Shown here: one piece after another, positions 35,405 through 48,273 of the stretch
How the letters are laid out: each line of letters begins with the position of its first letter
Numbering within the stretch: the stretch's first letter is position 1
DNA from: Mangifera indica
Taxonomy: Eukaryota; Streptophyta; Magnoliopsida; Sapindales; Anacardiaceae
Direction: 5' to 3'
Assembly: GCF_011075055.1 (NCBI RefSeq)
Contig: NC_058153.1
Span: forward strand, 9,796,001-9,860,000
Length of the DNA: 64,000 nucleotides
Program-made: the position numbers and the translations under genes
Notes under the pieces: model-generated
Told to the model about the DNA's origin: nothing
Databases searched by the model: none
The model's input: the letters and a program-made list of their open reading frames with translations, nothing else

Positions 35405-35828
35405 TGTTAGGGTAGTTACCCTAAAGCCAATGAGTTAGCATTTGTAATTGTAATTTTATATTCATTAATTAATAAAGGATTAATTTTTATTGGATTCATA
35501 TGTGTGTACTTTTATATGTTTGTACGAATAACATGTTCATAGAATGGTAGAATTGTGATGAGGGGATTAGACAAGTAATCGTGAAAATTGTATAGACACA
35601 TTAAGTGGCCATTTTGGAAATATTTATAATATCGACATTACAATGAACAAAGCACATGTAATGATGATAAGACTATCATAGTGTTGAATAAATCCACCAA
35701 AAGATGATAACAATTCTTACGTGTCGAAGCTATTCATAGACACCTTGGTGTAACACATGGATGCACATTATAAATGTGTTCATAGGACTGACCTTATTAG
35801 AGGATATCTATATGTATGGTTTCTCCAT
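35405..35828 (+). repeat. LTR-like segment of a C1-related copia family
   Basis: Begins TGTTAGGGTAGTTACCCTAA directly after the truncated C2 coding remnant. The pattern resembles the C1 LTR start (TGTTAGAATATGCCCTAAAA), including a following ATTAATAAA. It does not resemble the C2 5' LTR, so it is not its partner. The end at about 35828 is set by the start of duplicated block B and is approximate. May be a solo or truncated LTR. Confidence 0.45.
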
Positions 35829-36190
35829 ATAGATACGATAAGAATCTCCATTAAGAGTTTTAAAATAAGAAACAATAAAACCATAAAACCATACGTATTC
35901 ATTTTGAGTACACACTTGATGTGTGTCACCAAGTGATTGGGGGATTTTGAATTTAATAAGATTATGCATATCTACTTTGAATACACAAATAGGTATATAC
36001 TTAATAAGTGTTATCAAGTGATTAGAAGATTTTGAATTAATACAAAAAAAAAACCTTCAATCACATAATGACATATCATATATGTACGCATTTGTATATT
36101 TAAAATGTGCACACATAACATTCCTCTTTTGAATTAAAGATAAAATAATACTCAATCATATAATAACATATCATATATATACTTATTTGT
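35829..36190 (+). repeat. Duplicated block, copy B, left part
   Basis: Matches 31665-32035 along its length. Similarity stops where copia C3 begins and resumes at about 48001. Confidence 0.8.
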
Positions 36191-36192
36191 GA

Positions 36193-36513
36193 TGAAATAC
36201 TACAAACATATATACGTGCACCTGGTTTCAAGTTTTGAGTTTCTGACGAAACTTGTTCGAACACAGTACGAGGTGTTGATATGAGTCATTTCCATGACCT
36301 TATTTGCCTATGTAGTGCATTCTTTTTGGGAGACATGATCTCTTTGTGTTTTAGGTTCCACGAGAAGAAAAAAATTTTTCTTTTATTATTAAAAAGTAGT
36401 GCTAACTTTTGGGGAGGTAGTTTGGACATTTAAATAGATGTTCAACTATCAATAACTCTCTTACACCAACTGCTCTTGGCAGTTAAAGTAAACCGGATTA
36501 AGTCAACCTGCCA
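36193..36513 (-). repeat. C3 3' LTR
   Basis: Shares with 47712-48006 blocks such as GAGGTGTTGA, GAGACATGATCT, TTTGTGTTTTAGGTTC and GGACATTTAAATAGATGT; left copy slightly longer. Confidence 0.8.
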
Positions 36514-39500
36514 TAGATGAACTCATACCTAATATCTCTCACTCATATATGAGGAAAGACTCATACCTAATATGATAGTACTTTTATACTTACAAATGTA
36601 TTGTGCGACCTCGTGAGCAACTTATACTTGGGAGCTAAATATTATGCATCTATTAGGAATAACATAGTCACTTCAACCTGAATAAAACTAAATAAAACAT
36701 TAGTCTCGTAGCACTCAAGACTTACGCGATAATATTAGCTCCCTTTAATCCATTATTTATCATTGTATTATTTTCCTATGTATCTATGATCAAATCCATT
36801 CTTTAATATAAGTGACATGATCGACTGACTAATGGACACATATAATATATAAATCTTCCTTTTCTACTTGAAATTCTTAATCTAAACTTAACTATTTTTC
36901 TAGTTATGTTCCATAGACCAAATTGTATGTGGCCATAAGTGTCAAGCTAAGATAGTAATACTAAGAGTAAACATTGAACAACAACAAAAAGTCAAAGGGT
37001 ACTAGCATGAGGTAATCCTTATAAAGTCTCATACAGTGAGGCAGTAAAAATTCATTCTTTCACTACTTTAACTAATCATCTTACTTATGCATATATGGTA
37101 TGAATCATGTGCTTAGTGTGTATTTTCTCAAATGTTATTGCCAACACTATACAGATCTTAGTTCAGTGCCTAACCTGAGTTCTTAATCATCTTCAAACTG
37201 GCAAGTATTTATCCATATTAAAAACTCAGATCTGACATTTACAAATTGTTTGGATGCAGAGAATCTAAATTGGTCATTTTCAAATGTATCTATCCATAAC
37301 CTCATCTTGATTGATCATTAAGACGACATTTTAATTTCAATAAATCTTTTATTGAAAAATTTGTCTCTCATTAGTATGCTCTTTCAACATCACTTTTCTT
37401 AAGAATAATGTCTCATCTTTGCATGCTTTCTTAGTGCTAAAGACAATTGCTCGTGTGAGTGAGTCAATCTCTAACTTGTGTTACATTACAATCTTATTAA
37501 GCTAAAAACAATGTGTATGCAGTGAAAACCCAAGAATTTTGGGATACAAGTTCAAATACAAAATAAACTTGAATTCATGGTTTTTAATGTTGTGTTACCA
37601 GTAAAATATATAAGCTTAACAACTTATCAATCATAGTCTATGCAATCCAAGAAAGTTAACATGTGCAAGATATATTTTTCTTGCAAAAATCTTTGTCAAA
37701 GGATTAGTGATCATACAATGAGTAGAATTATATTGTACACGCATTCCCTCTTGGAAATAAAGTCTTTTAAAACATTATGCATAGTATTGATATGTTTGGT
37801 TATCCTATAAAAAATTCAAGATCTTTTATTTCAATGGATAACTATTGCTCCGACAATATCGTCCTATTTACTCAGATTCATGAAGAACTTTCTTAATCAA
37901 ATAGTTTCTTGCACAATTACTTAACAAACTATATACTCAACCTTCGTTATGGATAAGGCTAGCATCTTTATTTCTTATCGCTTCAAGATATAGACCCTTT
38001 TGAAATAAGAAAACATAACCGAAATTTGATTTGTGTTGGTCTAAATTACTTCCCTAATTGACATCTAAATAACTAATCAAACACAAATTCGATCCTTAAT
38101 CACATAAACAATAATCCATAGAGTCTTTTAAATATATCAATACTCTATAGATAGTCTTTCAATGCTTTTTTCAATATTGACTTATATCGACTAACCAACC
38201 TAACAATAGAAACAAATGTCTAGGCATGTACGCACCATAACATACATAATCAATTTGATGACATGTGAATAGATAACTATTGACGTTTCTCTACTTCCAT
38301 ATTAAGTTTTGAGACATATCTCTCAGCTCAATAATTCTTCATTTGACACAAAAGTATTAATAAGTTCATAACTTACCATATTAGATTATTCTAGAATTTT
38401 TTAAATAGTATGCTCTTTTGACAAAGTTAAAAGTTTCTTTTAATAATCTCTCTAGATTTAATTCCTAATATTTAATCTGCTTACTTATATCTTGCAAGTC
38501 AAAAGTATAGACAACCATCCTTTGATAATAATCACTTACTTGAAATCATTTTTAGCTATTCATACATCATTACACACATTGATAGAATTACAAATTTATC
38601 GTCAGATTTCGTCATATAAACATGATGGTTTTGATTAATCATTTTAAAGTCATAAGATGTTAAGTCTTATAAAATTTCAAGTACTAGTATTTGGATGACA
38701 GTTTTAGGTCATTCAATGTTCTTGAAGTTTACACACACTTTATGTTTCAAACCTATAACAACGAGATCTATATCTCGTTTCACATAGATTTCTTTGTCAA
38801 GTTCTCTACAAATGAAAGTTGTCTTGACATTCATCTAGTGTACTTCTAATTTCAAATGTGTTACTATAGCTATAATCAAACATATTGAAGTAAATCTTAT
38901 AAATGACGAGAACTTTATTCTTCATAATCTATACTTGACGAGAACTTTATTCTTCACAATCTATACTTACTCATTGGGTATAGTGATTTGCTATAAAGCA
39001 AAATTATATCTATTTATTGAGTCATCCATCCTCCAATTGATTCAGGGAACCCACTTATTCTCAATGGGTTTCTAACTTGATAATGAGTCAACCAAAACTT
39101 ATAATTGGTTTGTTTTCAATTTATTTCATCTCTTCTTCCAATGTATCTTACCATTTTTCTTTATTTAGGCATGAGACAACTTCTTTTGTGATTTTAGGTT
39201 CTTCATCATCTTGGAGAATGGTTATGAAAACCTTGTTTTCAATTTAAAATATCATTAGAGAACTTTTGAATATCGACTCTTATGCAATTAAGGATCATCG
39301 CTCCCACTATTCGAAATCGATTTAAGCTTAATTTTAATGCTCCCACTAGGTTGAGATGGACGAAGTAAATAATTAAGGATCATTGCTCCTATTATCTAAA
39401 ATAAATTTGATCTTAATTGCATTCACTCCTATAATCTGAAATAAGTGTTGGTATTATCTATTAAGACTCAACTAATGGTGGTTAAGATGTATCTATCCTT

Positions 39501-40590
39501 ATTTTTCTCTCATCTATTAACAAAAAATATCTTCTATGAATGTAGTATCTCTTAATACAATTTCAATTAATCTTTCAACGGAATCCTCCCTAATGAATAC
39601 ATACCTTTTAGAGTACTTAACATATCTGATAAGGATACATTATTTTTTTCTTGGTCCCAACTTTTCAAACTCATGGGAAAAACTATGGATAACTACTGCT
39701 AACCACTAAGGTTGTAATTAAATAAAACAAGTTTTCTAACTGACCATAAGTCATAGGGATGGACACAACTGATTTAGTAAACATTCGGTTAAGTACACAA
39801 GTAGTAGTTAACATCATATCATCACAAAATGATGTTAATGTTTTGCTTACACCACGTTGACCTTACCAATTCTAATAAAGTTCAGTTACTCTTTTTCACT
39901 ACACTATTTAGTTACAAAGTTCTTGGAATTATTAGTGGCTATACTATTCTTGTTTTATTATTTAGTTCCTCAGACTTTTCGGACAAATACTCAAGATTTT
40001 AGTTAATTCTTAAAACACTTATTTATTTTGTTTAATTGATTTTCAACCTCAATTATATAGTGTCTAAAACAGTATATTGCTTTTAACTCACAGGAAATCA
40101 TGTAGACAAGACCAAATCGAGCATTGTCATCAACACAAGTAATGAAATATAAGATACCTTCTCAAGCTTTACATTTATAGGAAAACATATACCTAAGTAT
40201 ATAAATTGCAAAGGAAGTCAAACTCTTATAACTTTATCAAATGGTTTTCTAATAGTTTTTTCAGTTGGGCAATGCACACACATAGACAATTCTATTTATG
40301 TGAAAGTTCTTAATAAACTTTTATTGGGGAATTTATTCAATCCATCTTGGCCAAACGTGCCTTAATTTAGCATGTCATATATTTGCATTCATATATATAT
40401 ATAGGAGAAACAAACAATGAAAAAACTAATATTATCATAATAAAAGGTGACAAACACTGTATAACCATTCAAGTAATAAACTAAATCTATAGAAATCAAA
40501 TCTATTACATTTTGATAGAGCACCCAGATAAATTCAAATTATATGCTAGTTTAAGAAGAACAAGTGTTTGACAAGGATTCGTTGAACATT
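36514..40590 (-). pseudogene. C3 pol 3' part: integrase, reverse transcriptase, RNase H relics
   Basis: Seen on minus in changing frames: about 40270-40080 gives a zinc-binding end and integrase core pattern (Y-F-I-T-C-V-D-D-N-A-R-F-G); about 38240-38180 gives Y-A-M-V-R-T-C-L-D-I-C-F, the copia Y-A-M-x-x-T-R-P-D motif; 37980-37900 gives the RNase H L-S-I-T-K-V-E-Y block; about 37800-37740 gives K-H-I-N near the pol end. Stops are frequent. From 36514 to about 37650 no convincing coding similarity remains. Confidence 0.75.
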
Positions 40591-40599
40591 TGGAGTATA

Positions 40600-43500
40600 T
40601 TGGATTTTATATCGGTATAAGCAAGGTTTTTAGAATGGGATGGGGATAAAAACCGTTTTGAGTTTCGATTTTGGTCAAACCAATTGGATTGTTTGGACTA
40701 GTCAGTTGGATCAGAATTATAATTTTATATAAAAACTTTAAAAAATTATGTCTAATTAGTAATTACATGTGCTTTACACACTAAATTTTATGCTATATAT
40801 ACTTTTCAGTTTTAACAATTAACAAATTATATGCATTATTGAACATAAATCTAATAAGTAATAACCATTAACTTTGCATCAAAATAGAACATATATATTA
40901 AACAGATCCAATTCAACAAACATATGCATTATTGATTATTGAACACCCAAACAAAATACAAATCTAATATATGCATTAAATAAAATATAAAATCAACCAA
41001 CCAATATAACCATTATTGAACAAATAATATTCAATTGACCATTTGACAAAACATATCAAAAACATAATTTGTTTAACATAAAGTTTAATAAATGAGTAAT
41101 TGATCATTCTTCATTATCACTAATAATAAAAGATCCTATCATTGCTCCTGTTGCACCCTTCATCAGTTAGTTATTCATCTTCTACACCACCTTCTTGAAT
41201 AACATTATCTACAAATTTTATAATTGAACATTTTATTTTTTTTCAACCTAAAATCAATAATTTATGTGAGCGTGTAAATATTTGTGTAAATGTCAAAAAA
41301 ATGCTTTTACCAAGGAAATTATGTGACAAATCATAATTTGTTACATCATTAATGATGAGAATTAATCCCTCTCCATAAAACATTTAATCCAATTCATCTG
41401 TATTAAGTTCACCAGACTCTTTTTCCTCGTCTACTAATCAGTAGTCTATTTTATCGATACTTTCACAATCAATTAAATTAAAATTTAATTTCTTGTAACA
41501 TAACCTAAATAGGTAAAATGATAAAAAGTAAATAATTAAAAGATTAAAAAAGCAATATACCAATAGTCATTAAGTAGGGTACAATCATATGTAAAGTTAT
41601 AAATAATCATTTGACATAATAAAATAGTTTTAATAAAATATTTAAAAATGTAATTATGCATAATTGACAATTGTATTACCTATTTTGCAACTGTAAGTTA
41701 TAATAAATAAAAACAAGATCATTTACATGTTGATGTTTTAATCTATTTCTCTTTTTAATATGTATTAGTTCAAACACACCCCAATTACGCTTACAATTTG
41801 AAAATGTTGAAGTTTGACTAAGAATTTTAATTACAAACTTTTGTAAATTAGGAGCATTTTACCCATATGTTCTCCATAATTCATCTGATACAAAATAACA
41901 TGTAAATAATTATGTAATAGAATTACATAAATTAGAAAAATAATCGAGACATAAAAAACATATAAATCAAATTCATACCAGGGCACATGGTTTTGTATGT
42001 TTCAATAACAAGTTGACATGAGAAACTTCCCTCACAATCGTGAAGCATTCTACTCTCTTCCACTAACTTCGTTTCACTAACATTAAACATACATGTTTTA
42101 TTCTTAACAACATTTAGGAAACCCTACAATACATCTGGTTTTGTACAAAAAGATTCACGATCATACTAAAAGGCAAAATTTAAGTAATACGTAGCTATAT
42201 CAATACCTCAACGTAATATCTTATCCCACCTTAATTTGATTATTTGAGTATAAGACTTGTAGAATTTATTTTTATTCTTAAACAAATTTTTTATCCCAAC
42301 CTAGCTTTATACATTCCATAATAGACATATCTTAATGAAGGTCTCTTATTTGAGTCCATAAAATGAAGCAAACGCATCAATAGTCCCATAACTTTTATAA
42401 TTATACCCATTTTATTTTAAAAATCATTATTCAAAATTATAGTTACAACCTCTTAGCCCTGATTACTCTTCACATATCTAGAATAAATAAAAATTTGTCA
42501 ATGGCCATCGCTTGCAAGTCATGTTTATGTTCAAAAAAGCTTTGCAATGTAATGAAAGTCATAGAAAACCAGGTTGCACTAGGTCGTATAATTTCTCTCC
42601 ATCCTTTTCTCATCCTTAACCAAGCTATTAATAATGTATGATTATAAATAAACTGTCACAAGATATGCACATTTGGAAATTCTGACAATGTGATCCATTT
42701 CACCAATATCTTTCAAAATCAAATTGATACAATGTGCTGCACATGTTGACTAGGTAATATTTTGATATTTTTTATATAAAATTCTTCCAGTTGCTTTATA
42801 ATTAGCTCTATTATTAGTTACAAATTAGACAATGCTCTTAGGCCCAACCCATAATACTATTTTCTCAAACAACCCAAATAATGTGTCCAACCTCTTTACA
42901 ACAACAAATATATCGATTGATTTAATAAAACAAATCTCTTTTGAATAATACACTAGGAAATTTTTCAATGACCTACTAAAAATGTTTGTCCAAACATTAG
43001 CCATAAGTGTACAACCAACATCTTTCTAATTTTTTCTGTAACTATCAACAAGTAATTGAACTTCTTTATTTGAATCGTTTAACAAATTCACCTATGTTAT
43101 CCATACCCAATTACATTTATGACATCTAACATAGGTTGAAAATAAATAAAATTTAATGCATTAAGAGCGATGCAAACATCATATAAGAACCTCAAAATAG
43201 CCATGTCAGCTCTCCATTTGGCATCTTTTTTAGCTAAAATACTCTTTACTAAAGGTTGAGACCCACTAGTAGTCGTTGCACCAAAAAATCACCAACACCA
43301 ATTGATCTTTTTCTTTTTGAATTATTTGTCAGTCTATTTTCTTTTCTAGAAGACCCAATATTACCTTTATTTATGTTTATCGAAAGGAGACAATTCTTCA
43401 AATTCTTCATGTGCAATATCACCCTCAAATTGAGGTACATTAGCACCAAAAGGTTGCATGATTACGAAAATCTTGTCTTTCTTTATTTTTTACAATAATC

Positions 43501-45115
43501 TTATCTAATGCATTTATCATTTGATATCTAACATCATGAGGAACTTTTGTGTATGGACCAACATAGCCTTTTTTTTTGGGCCAAATGTTGGTTTATTCTA
43601 TATATACCATCTTGAATTGCCTTACCACAATATAAACAATTCAAGATCTTCCTTCCATTCTCATCAATATTCTCAAAAAAATATGCCTAAGCAATATCAC
43701 CTTTTACCCGAGATAGTGTTGAAAAAGCCCTAGCCTCGGATGATGACATACTTTTACTTTATCTATCTGTTGGACATGATAGCAAACCACCGTAAAAATA
43801 TATGCCATATATATATATAGACACACATACACACATTGAGCATTAAAAATAGAAAACTTTTATAATTCGTATATGTTATGTTTGAAATGCGAAACATAAT
43901 TTCTATGTATATGAGTAGTAAAGTAAATAATAAATACCACTTATGCAAATAAATGTATATATTTTATCATAATAACATAATTAGGTTTTTAAAATATAAC
44001 TTTTAATTTTTAAATTTAATATCAACAATATTCATAATGTGAAAGTTGGAGACTCAAAAACTCATAATTAAGTTTATTATTCAGCATATATAACTTTATA
44101 GATTTGTAATAAACAACACTGTTCATAATTTGATTGATCACTACTCTAGCTTGTGGTAAGAAGATTGTCATATATTGGTTTATTTTATATATATATATAT
44201 GGGGTGTTACAAAATACCAATATTCAACTTTCAAACTCTTGGAAACCAACTACATTACAAATGGAGTACATCTAAGTATATAATATAGATAAATAATAAA
44301 ATTACACATTTATAGCATAAGATTACAAATTAATAATAACGTATTAAATTGACAATAACAATAAGTCAATTACAAATTAACAATAACAAATTGACTTATT
44401 ATTAAGCACAAAATATCATAACACAAATTGACCTATTAAAACATATTAAGTTACAAAAACAAATAAATATGATGTTGATGTTGTTGGCTTGTTGTGCATC
44501 AATTAACCAAAAGAAAACAAATATAAAAAGCTTATTGTTACACCAATTGACCAACATAAAACAAATATAAAATATCTATTGTTACACCAATTGATCAAAG
44601 AAAACAAATATAAAAAATCTACTTTTTATTTTATCAGAATTTAGATTTCAGGCTATTAGTGTATGCATTTAAATGAAAAAAATTTAAACAAAGGTTACAC
44701 AACCATACAACAACCTGCCTGTTATCGGTATTGTTGAAGTACAATTGTCAGTCACTATAGCATGAGAATTTGTCATCGTCAGCCGCAATCTCAGTATACA
44801 AAATCGTCGATAACAACAACAAATATAGTCATTCATATCCATTTTTGTCTGAACCTGTGATTGTCTTTGTCATCATCGTTGGCAAACATCTTCCAACCAT
44901 TGTCTACAAAAGATCAACCATTGTGGTGAAGTTAGAACAAGTTGTCGACAACCGAAACTTCACACAACATGGGAGAAGAAAAAAAAGAAAAATGTTTACT
45001 TTTATATAAAAACTAAATAGTGAACCGCTAAACCAAGTTTGATTATGGACCAGCTGTTTGCCTATGGTCTAACCCGATTTTTACTCTAAAACGGTTTTAC
45101 ACTTTACACCAATCA
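40600..45115 (-). mobile_element. hAT-superfamily DNA transposon nested in copia C3
   Basis: Seen: a hAT transposase relic occupies 43750-41190 on minus. Imperfect inverted ends: left 40650-40685 (AAAACCGTTTTGAGTT...GGTCAAACC) against the inverse of 45060-45106 (AAAACCGTTTTAGAGT...GGTTAGACC). Exact termini and the expected 8-bp duplication could not be fixed. Copia protease resumes beyond the right end and copia integrase beyond the left end, which confirms it as an insertion. Confidence 0.8.
41190..43752 (-). pseudogene. hAT transposase pseudogene (BED finger, DUF659, hATC)
   Basis: Seen: start near 43752 (M-S-S-S-E-A-R-A). BED zinc finger at about 43690-43580 (C-L-Y-C-G-K ... Q-H-L-A). Catalytic region at about 43020-42760 with W-T flanked by Asn where Asp is expected, and V-T-N-N where V-T-D-N is expected, then C-A-A-H-C-I-N-L. 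About 42640-42490 resembles R-P-x-x-T-R-F-x-T. hATC dimerisation segment at about 41890-41690 (L-S-Q-T-S-T-F-S-N-C-K-R-N-W-G-V-F-E), followed by an acidic tail to about 41190. Several stops and frame changes. Known: hAT transposases cut and paste with an RNase H-like DDE core; both Asp positions examined are lost here, so it is inactive even apart from the stops. Confidence 0.88.
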
Positions 45116-45144
45116 TCTACAATACTAGTTGCCTACATACATCC

Positions 45145-46080
45145 AATTCATCTTCTTTGGAATTCAACAAAATTCACTAAAAATTCTCTATCATGAGTTA
45201 TTTGGTTGGTGACTTCTAAATCCATAATCTACATAAGATAATATTCAATAAATATCATAGTACGAAGAATAAAGTTTCATCTCTTTATGTAGAATGAGAC
45301 AATATCATTTTCAGCTCTGCTCATTCATAGGCGAAATAACTTTTATTGTTTCTATTACAACAATTCATATTGTTTTCGTCTCTTTTTCCAATACATTTGT
45401 CACTCTCCTATTTCAATTCCTTGTTTTTGTTTTTTGAGCATTATATGACCTCCCTACCTTATTTGGATTTTGAAACTTGACTTTGTAATGTATGTATGAG
45501 TACTAGGTCTAGTTATCTTTAGGGCGTTTGTCCTTTAGTTCTATGTGGCAAGAACTACTAATAAAAGTCTTTATTTTCTTATTATGGGTCATATACACTT
45601 TTATACGCTTTCACTTTTGGGAAGAGATTGCTCTACTATATAAACCTATTGTTCATTTGTTAGGTTACACCTAGCTGACTTTAATTCCATAATTATATTT
45701 GATATTCTATCAAATTTAACGATTAAGTGCCCTTATTTGGGGAATACACTTCCTCCAAACTTTTCAATCAAAACCATACTTATGACATATGTAGTTGAGC
45801 ATTACTAGTACTCATATACTAGATCATTATTCATTGAACGAGTCAAGATATCGCACAAAGTGAGTTTTGATTCTTACATGTATGATGTGCATCCACATCA
45901 CGTTTGTGTAAGATACCATTTGGGTTTCTCTCCCTTAGTCAACCGTGACTCTATCTTAACTTTATTTATGGCCTCTAAAACCCTTTGCTTATCCAGGATA
46001 TTATGCATTTTAAATGCCACATATTGGAATTATCCTTATTCAGTATCTTTCTCATTTAAATCAATTATCATGTCCTAAGA
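45145..46080 (-). pseudogene. C3 gag and protease relic
   Basis: Seen on minus: about 46060-45600 resembles copia gag (V-A-F-K-M-H-N-I-L, then L-T-K-G-E-K-P). A basic knuckle-like stretch without intact Cys/His lies near 45500-45400. About 45240-45150 gives V-T-N-Q-I-T-H-D-R-E-F, matching the protease N-H-I-T-H-D-R-E-F pattern; the catalytic D-S-G is not intact. Numerous stops. The hAT insertion immediately follows. Confidence 0.7.
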
Positions 46081-47711
46081 TGTTATGGTTAACTAGATCG
46101 CAAAAACATATCAAAAATAAATCAATCAATGCAAACAAATACACATCAATTGTCACAATTACACATTAAAATTTTAAATATCTCACATAAGGTACAAAAT
46201 CGAAAGTTCATTATGTTCCCAATCAATTTTCATGACTCAAATGTTTGATATTTTAAATTTCAATCTAATTATGCCAATATTAATTATGGATAAGAATTTT
46301 ATTAAATTCTACAAGTCTCAGAATTCCTATGTTTAACATATATAAAATATATGATACAATAAATGCATCATTTGTTATGACTAGGAATAGTTCATCAACC
46401 TGTGTCATCCTCAGAGTCACTTTATCCATGAAAAAGTCTCTATGAAATTTGAGGTGGGTCAAATACTTTGCATTTTATTAATTTGGGAATAATGTTAAAG
46501 TAGTGAATTTTCTCTTGTACTTACTATGTATCACTCTTTAGTGAGCTACAATGTATCAACTTAGTCCTAAAAGTTTTTGAATTCTTGTCACAAACAAGAT
46601 CATTAATTATGGGGCTAACAGTCATGCATGAATATTATTAGATTATGTACTATCTTTTTTCCAATTAAGAGAGTACGACTGATTATATATAGTCTCAACA
46701 TGCACCATTAGATCATCAGATAATCATATCGTATACACAATATGATGGTTACTAGTTAACAAATTTGCATGAATTATCAACTTGTGTTTTGAAACACTAA
46801 TATATGTTTTCGAAAACCAAAATAAGGTATTGCATGTTCTACTAGCCCCAGGACCCATGGAACATATTCCATGCACAGATTTGAGCATCACACAATTGCC
46901 ATACTTTGAAAAAAGGTTTCATGTGCCAAAACACGTCAGAAAGAGTTGTCAGACACTGTCACGTGCCAAAATACGACCTTATATACCTTTATGTGCCAAG
47001 TCGACATTGCACAGGCCTTCACTTACCAAAGTAGTACATGCACATACATTCAAGCATGGGAAGTAAGCCACATGTTAGGAGACGATGCTCACACGGGTTG
47101 GTGATTGTATTTGATAGTTAACCTCTATTGATTGTTGTATTGATCAATAAAAAATGATCGGTCAAGCTTTGACTATTGACTGTCATTCAACTTGTGGATT
47201 GAGACCTGAGTTAGGTCACTTGATTGACCAAACAGGTTAACTTATTGACCGATAGTTTTTGACCAACCTATTAACCAACGAGTTAGACAATCGAGTTTTC
47301 CCAACCCGATTGCCACTTGAATTTACACAAAACCTTAATTATTTTGGGCATCAAATTGGCTGTCATCCAATGATGGGACTAGACGGCTTTTGTACCCCTT
47401 TGGTCGACCATTATTCTCAAACCAATAATGACCACAAACATCATCAGATTTTGGTGATATGGTGGCGAGAAAAACACATCGTCAGTCATGATTTTTTGCT
47501 CAATTTTCATCAATTTTTGCTTTAATTTGATACGATTTTTAATTTTAAAACGTGTAAAACAATTTTAGCCAACTATTCAACATGTTTCTTTTCACCAATT
47601 TCATGCAATTTTGGCAAAATTGAATTCTTACCTAAAATTTGAATTTAAACATAATTTCAATCACAAATCAAAATTCTAGATTATAACAATAACATGCCAT
47701 ATATTGAATTC
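46081..47711 (-). other. C3 leader region with short repeats
   Basis: Between the gag relic and 5' LTR. ATGTGCCAAAACACG, ACGTGCCAAAATACG, ATGTGCCAAG and ACTTACCAAAG recur at 46920-47030. TTGACCGA/TTGACC words cluster at 47210-47270. Open stretches 46782-47066 and 47259-47525 (+) have no domain. A primer-binding site is not recognisable. Confidence 0.4.
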
Positions 47712-48006
47712 TGTAAATACTGTAAACAAAAATACACATACTTGACTTCGAGTTTATGGTGAAACTCATTCGAACACAACATGAGGTGTTGACATCAAGC
47801 ATTTCCACGACCCCATTTGCCAATGTACTATATTCTTTTAGGAGACATGATCTTTTTGTGTTTTAGGTTCAAGGAGAAGAAGGTATTTTTCTTCTGTTAT
47901 TAAAAAATAGTGCTAACTTTTGAGGAGACAGTTTGGACATTTAAATAGATGTCCAACTGCCAATAACTCCCTTGGTAGCTAAAGCAAACCAGGTTGGGTC
48001 GACCCA
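47712..48006 (-). repeat. C3 5' LTR
   Basis: Partner of 36193-36513; its outer edge touches duplicated block B (GACCCA at 48001). Confidence 0.8.
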
Positions 48007-48273
48007 AACATAATAAAACCATTGAGTACTTGACTTTTAGTTTCAATTTCAATTTATATCCAACCAACCTCAAGTACGCTTCACTTCCAATTTTTGTGAA
48101 ATCGATTAGTTCTAATTACTAGAATAGACTTGAAAATAAGATATAGATCAAAGCTAAGATATCCAATCATCTATTTGACTGAGTATATTTTTTTAATTAA
48201 TAAAACTATACATGTACACTTTTGGAATATAATTTAGGTATTTAGATGATGTATTATTATATGATTGGATAAT

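Larger units (their letters stand above)
36193..48006 (-). mobile_element. Ty1/copia element C3 (minus strand) carrying a nested hAT element
   Basis: Seen: direct repeats 36193-36513 and 47712-48006 act as LTRs. Between them, on the minus strand, copia gag and protease lie at 46080-45150, integrase near 40260-39900, RT/RNase H near 39000-37700. The coding order is interrupted by the hAT element at about 40.6-45.1 kb, and the whole unit interrupts duplicated block B. All coding parts are pseudogenes. No exact target duplication was found. Confidence 0.85.

Noticed and set aside
35049..35438. 129-codon open frame that looks like a single small gene
   Set aside because: Its first third lies in the 583-bp inserted element and the rest is copia protease/pre-integrase remnant; the fusion is accidental.
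46782..47066. 94-codon frame with recurring motifs
   Set aside because: Explained by short DNA repeats (GTGCCAAAA) in the C3 leader.
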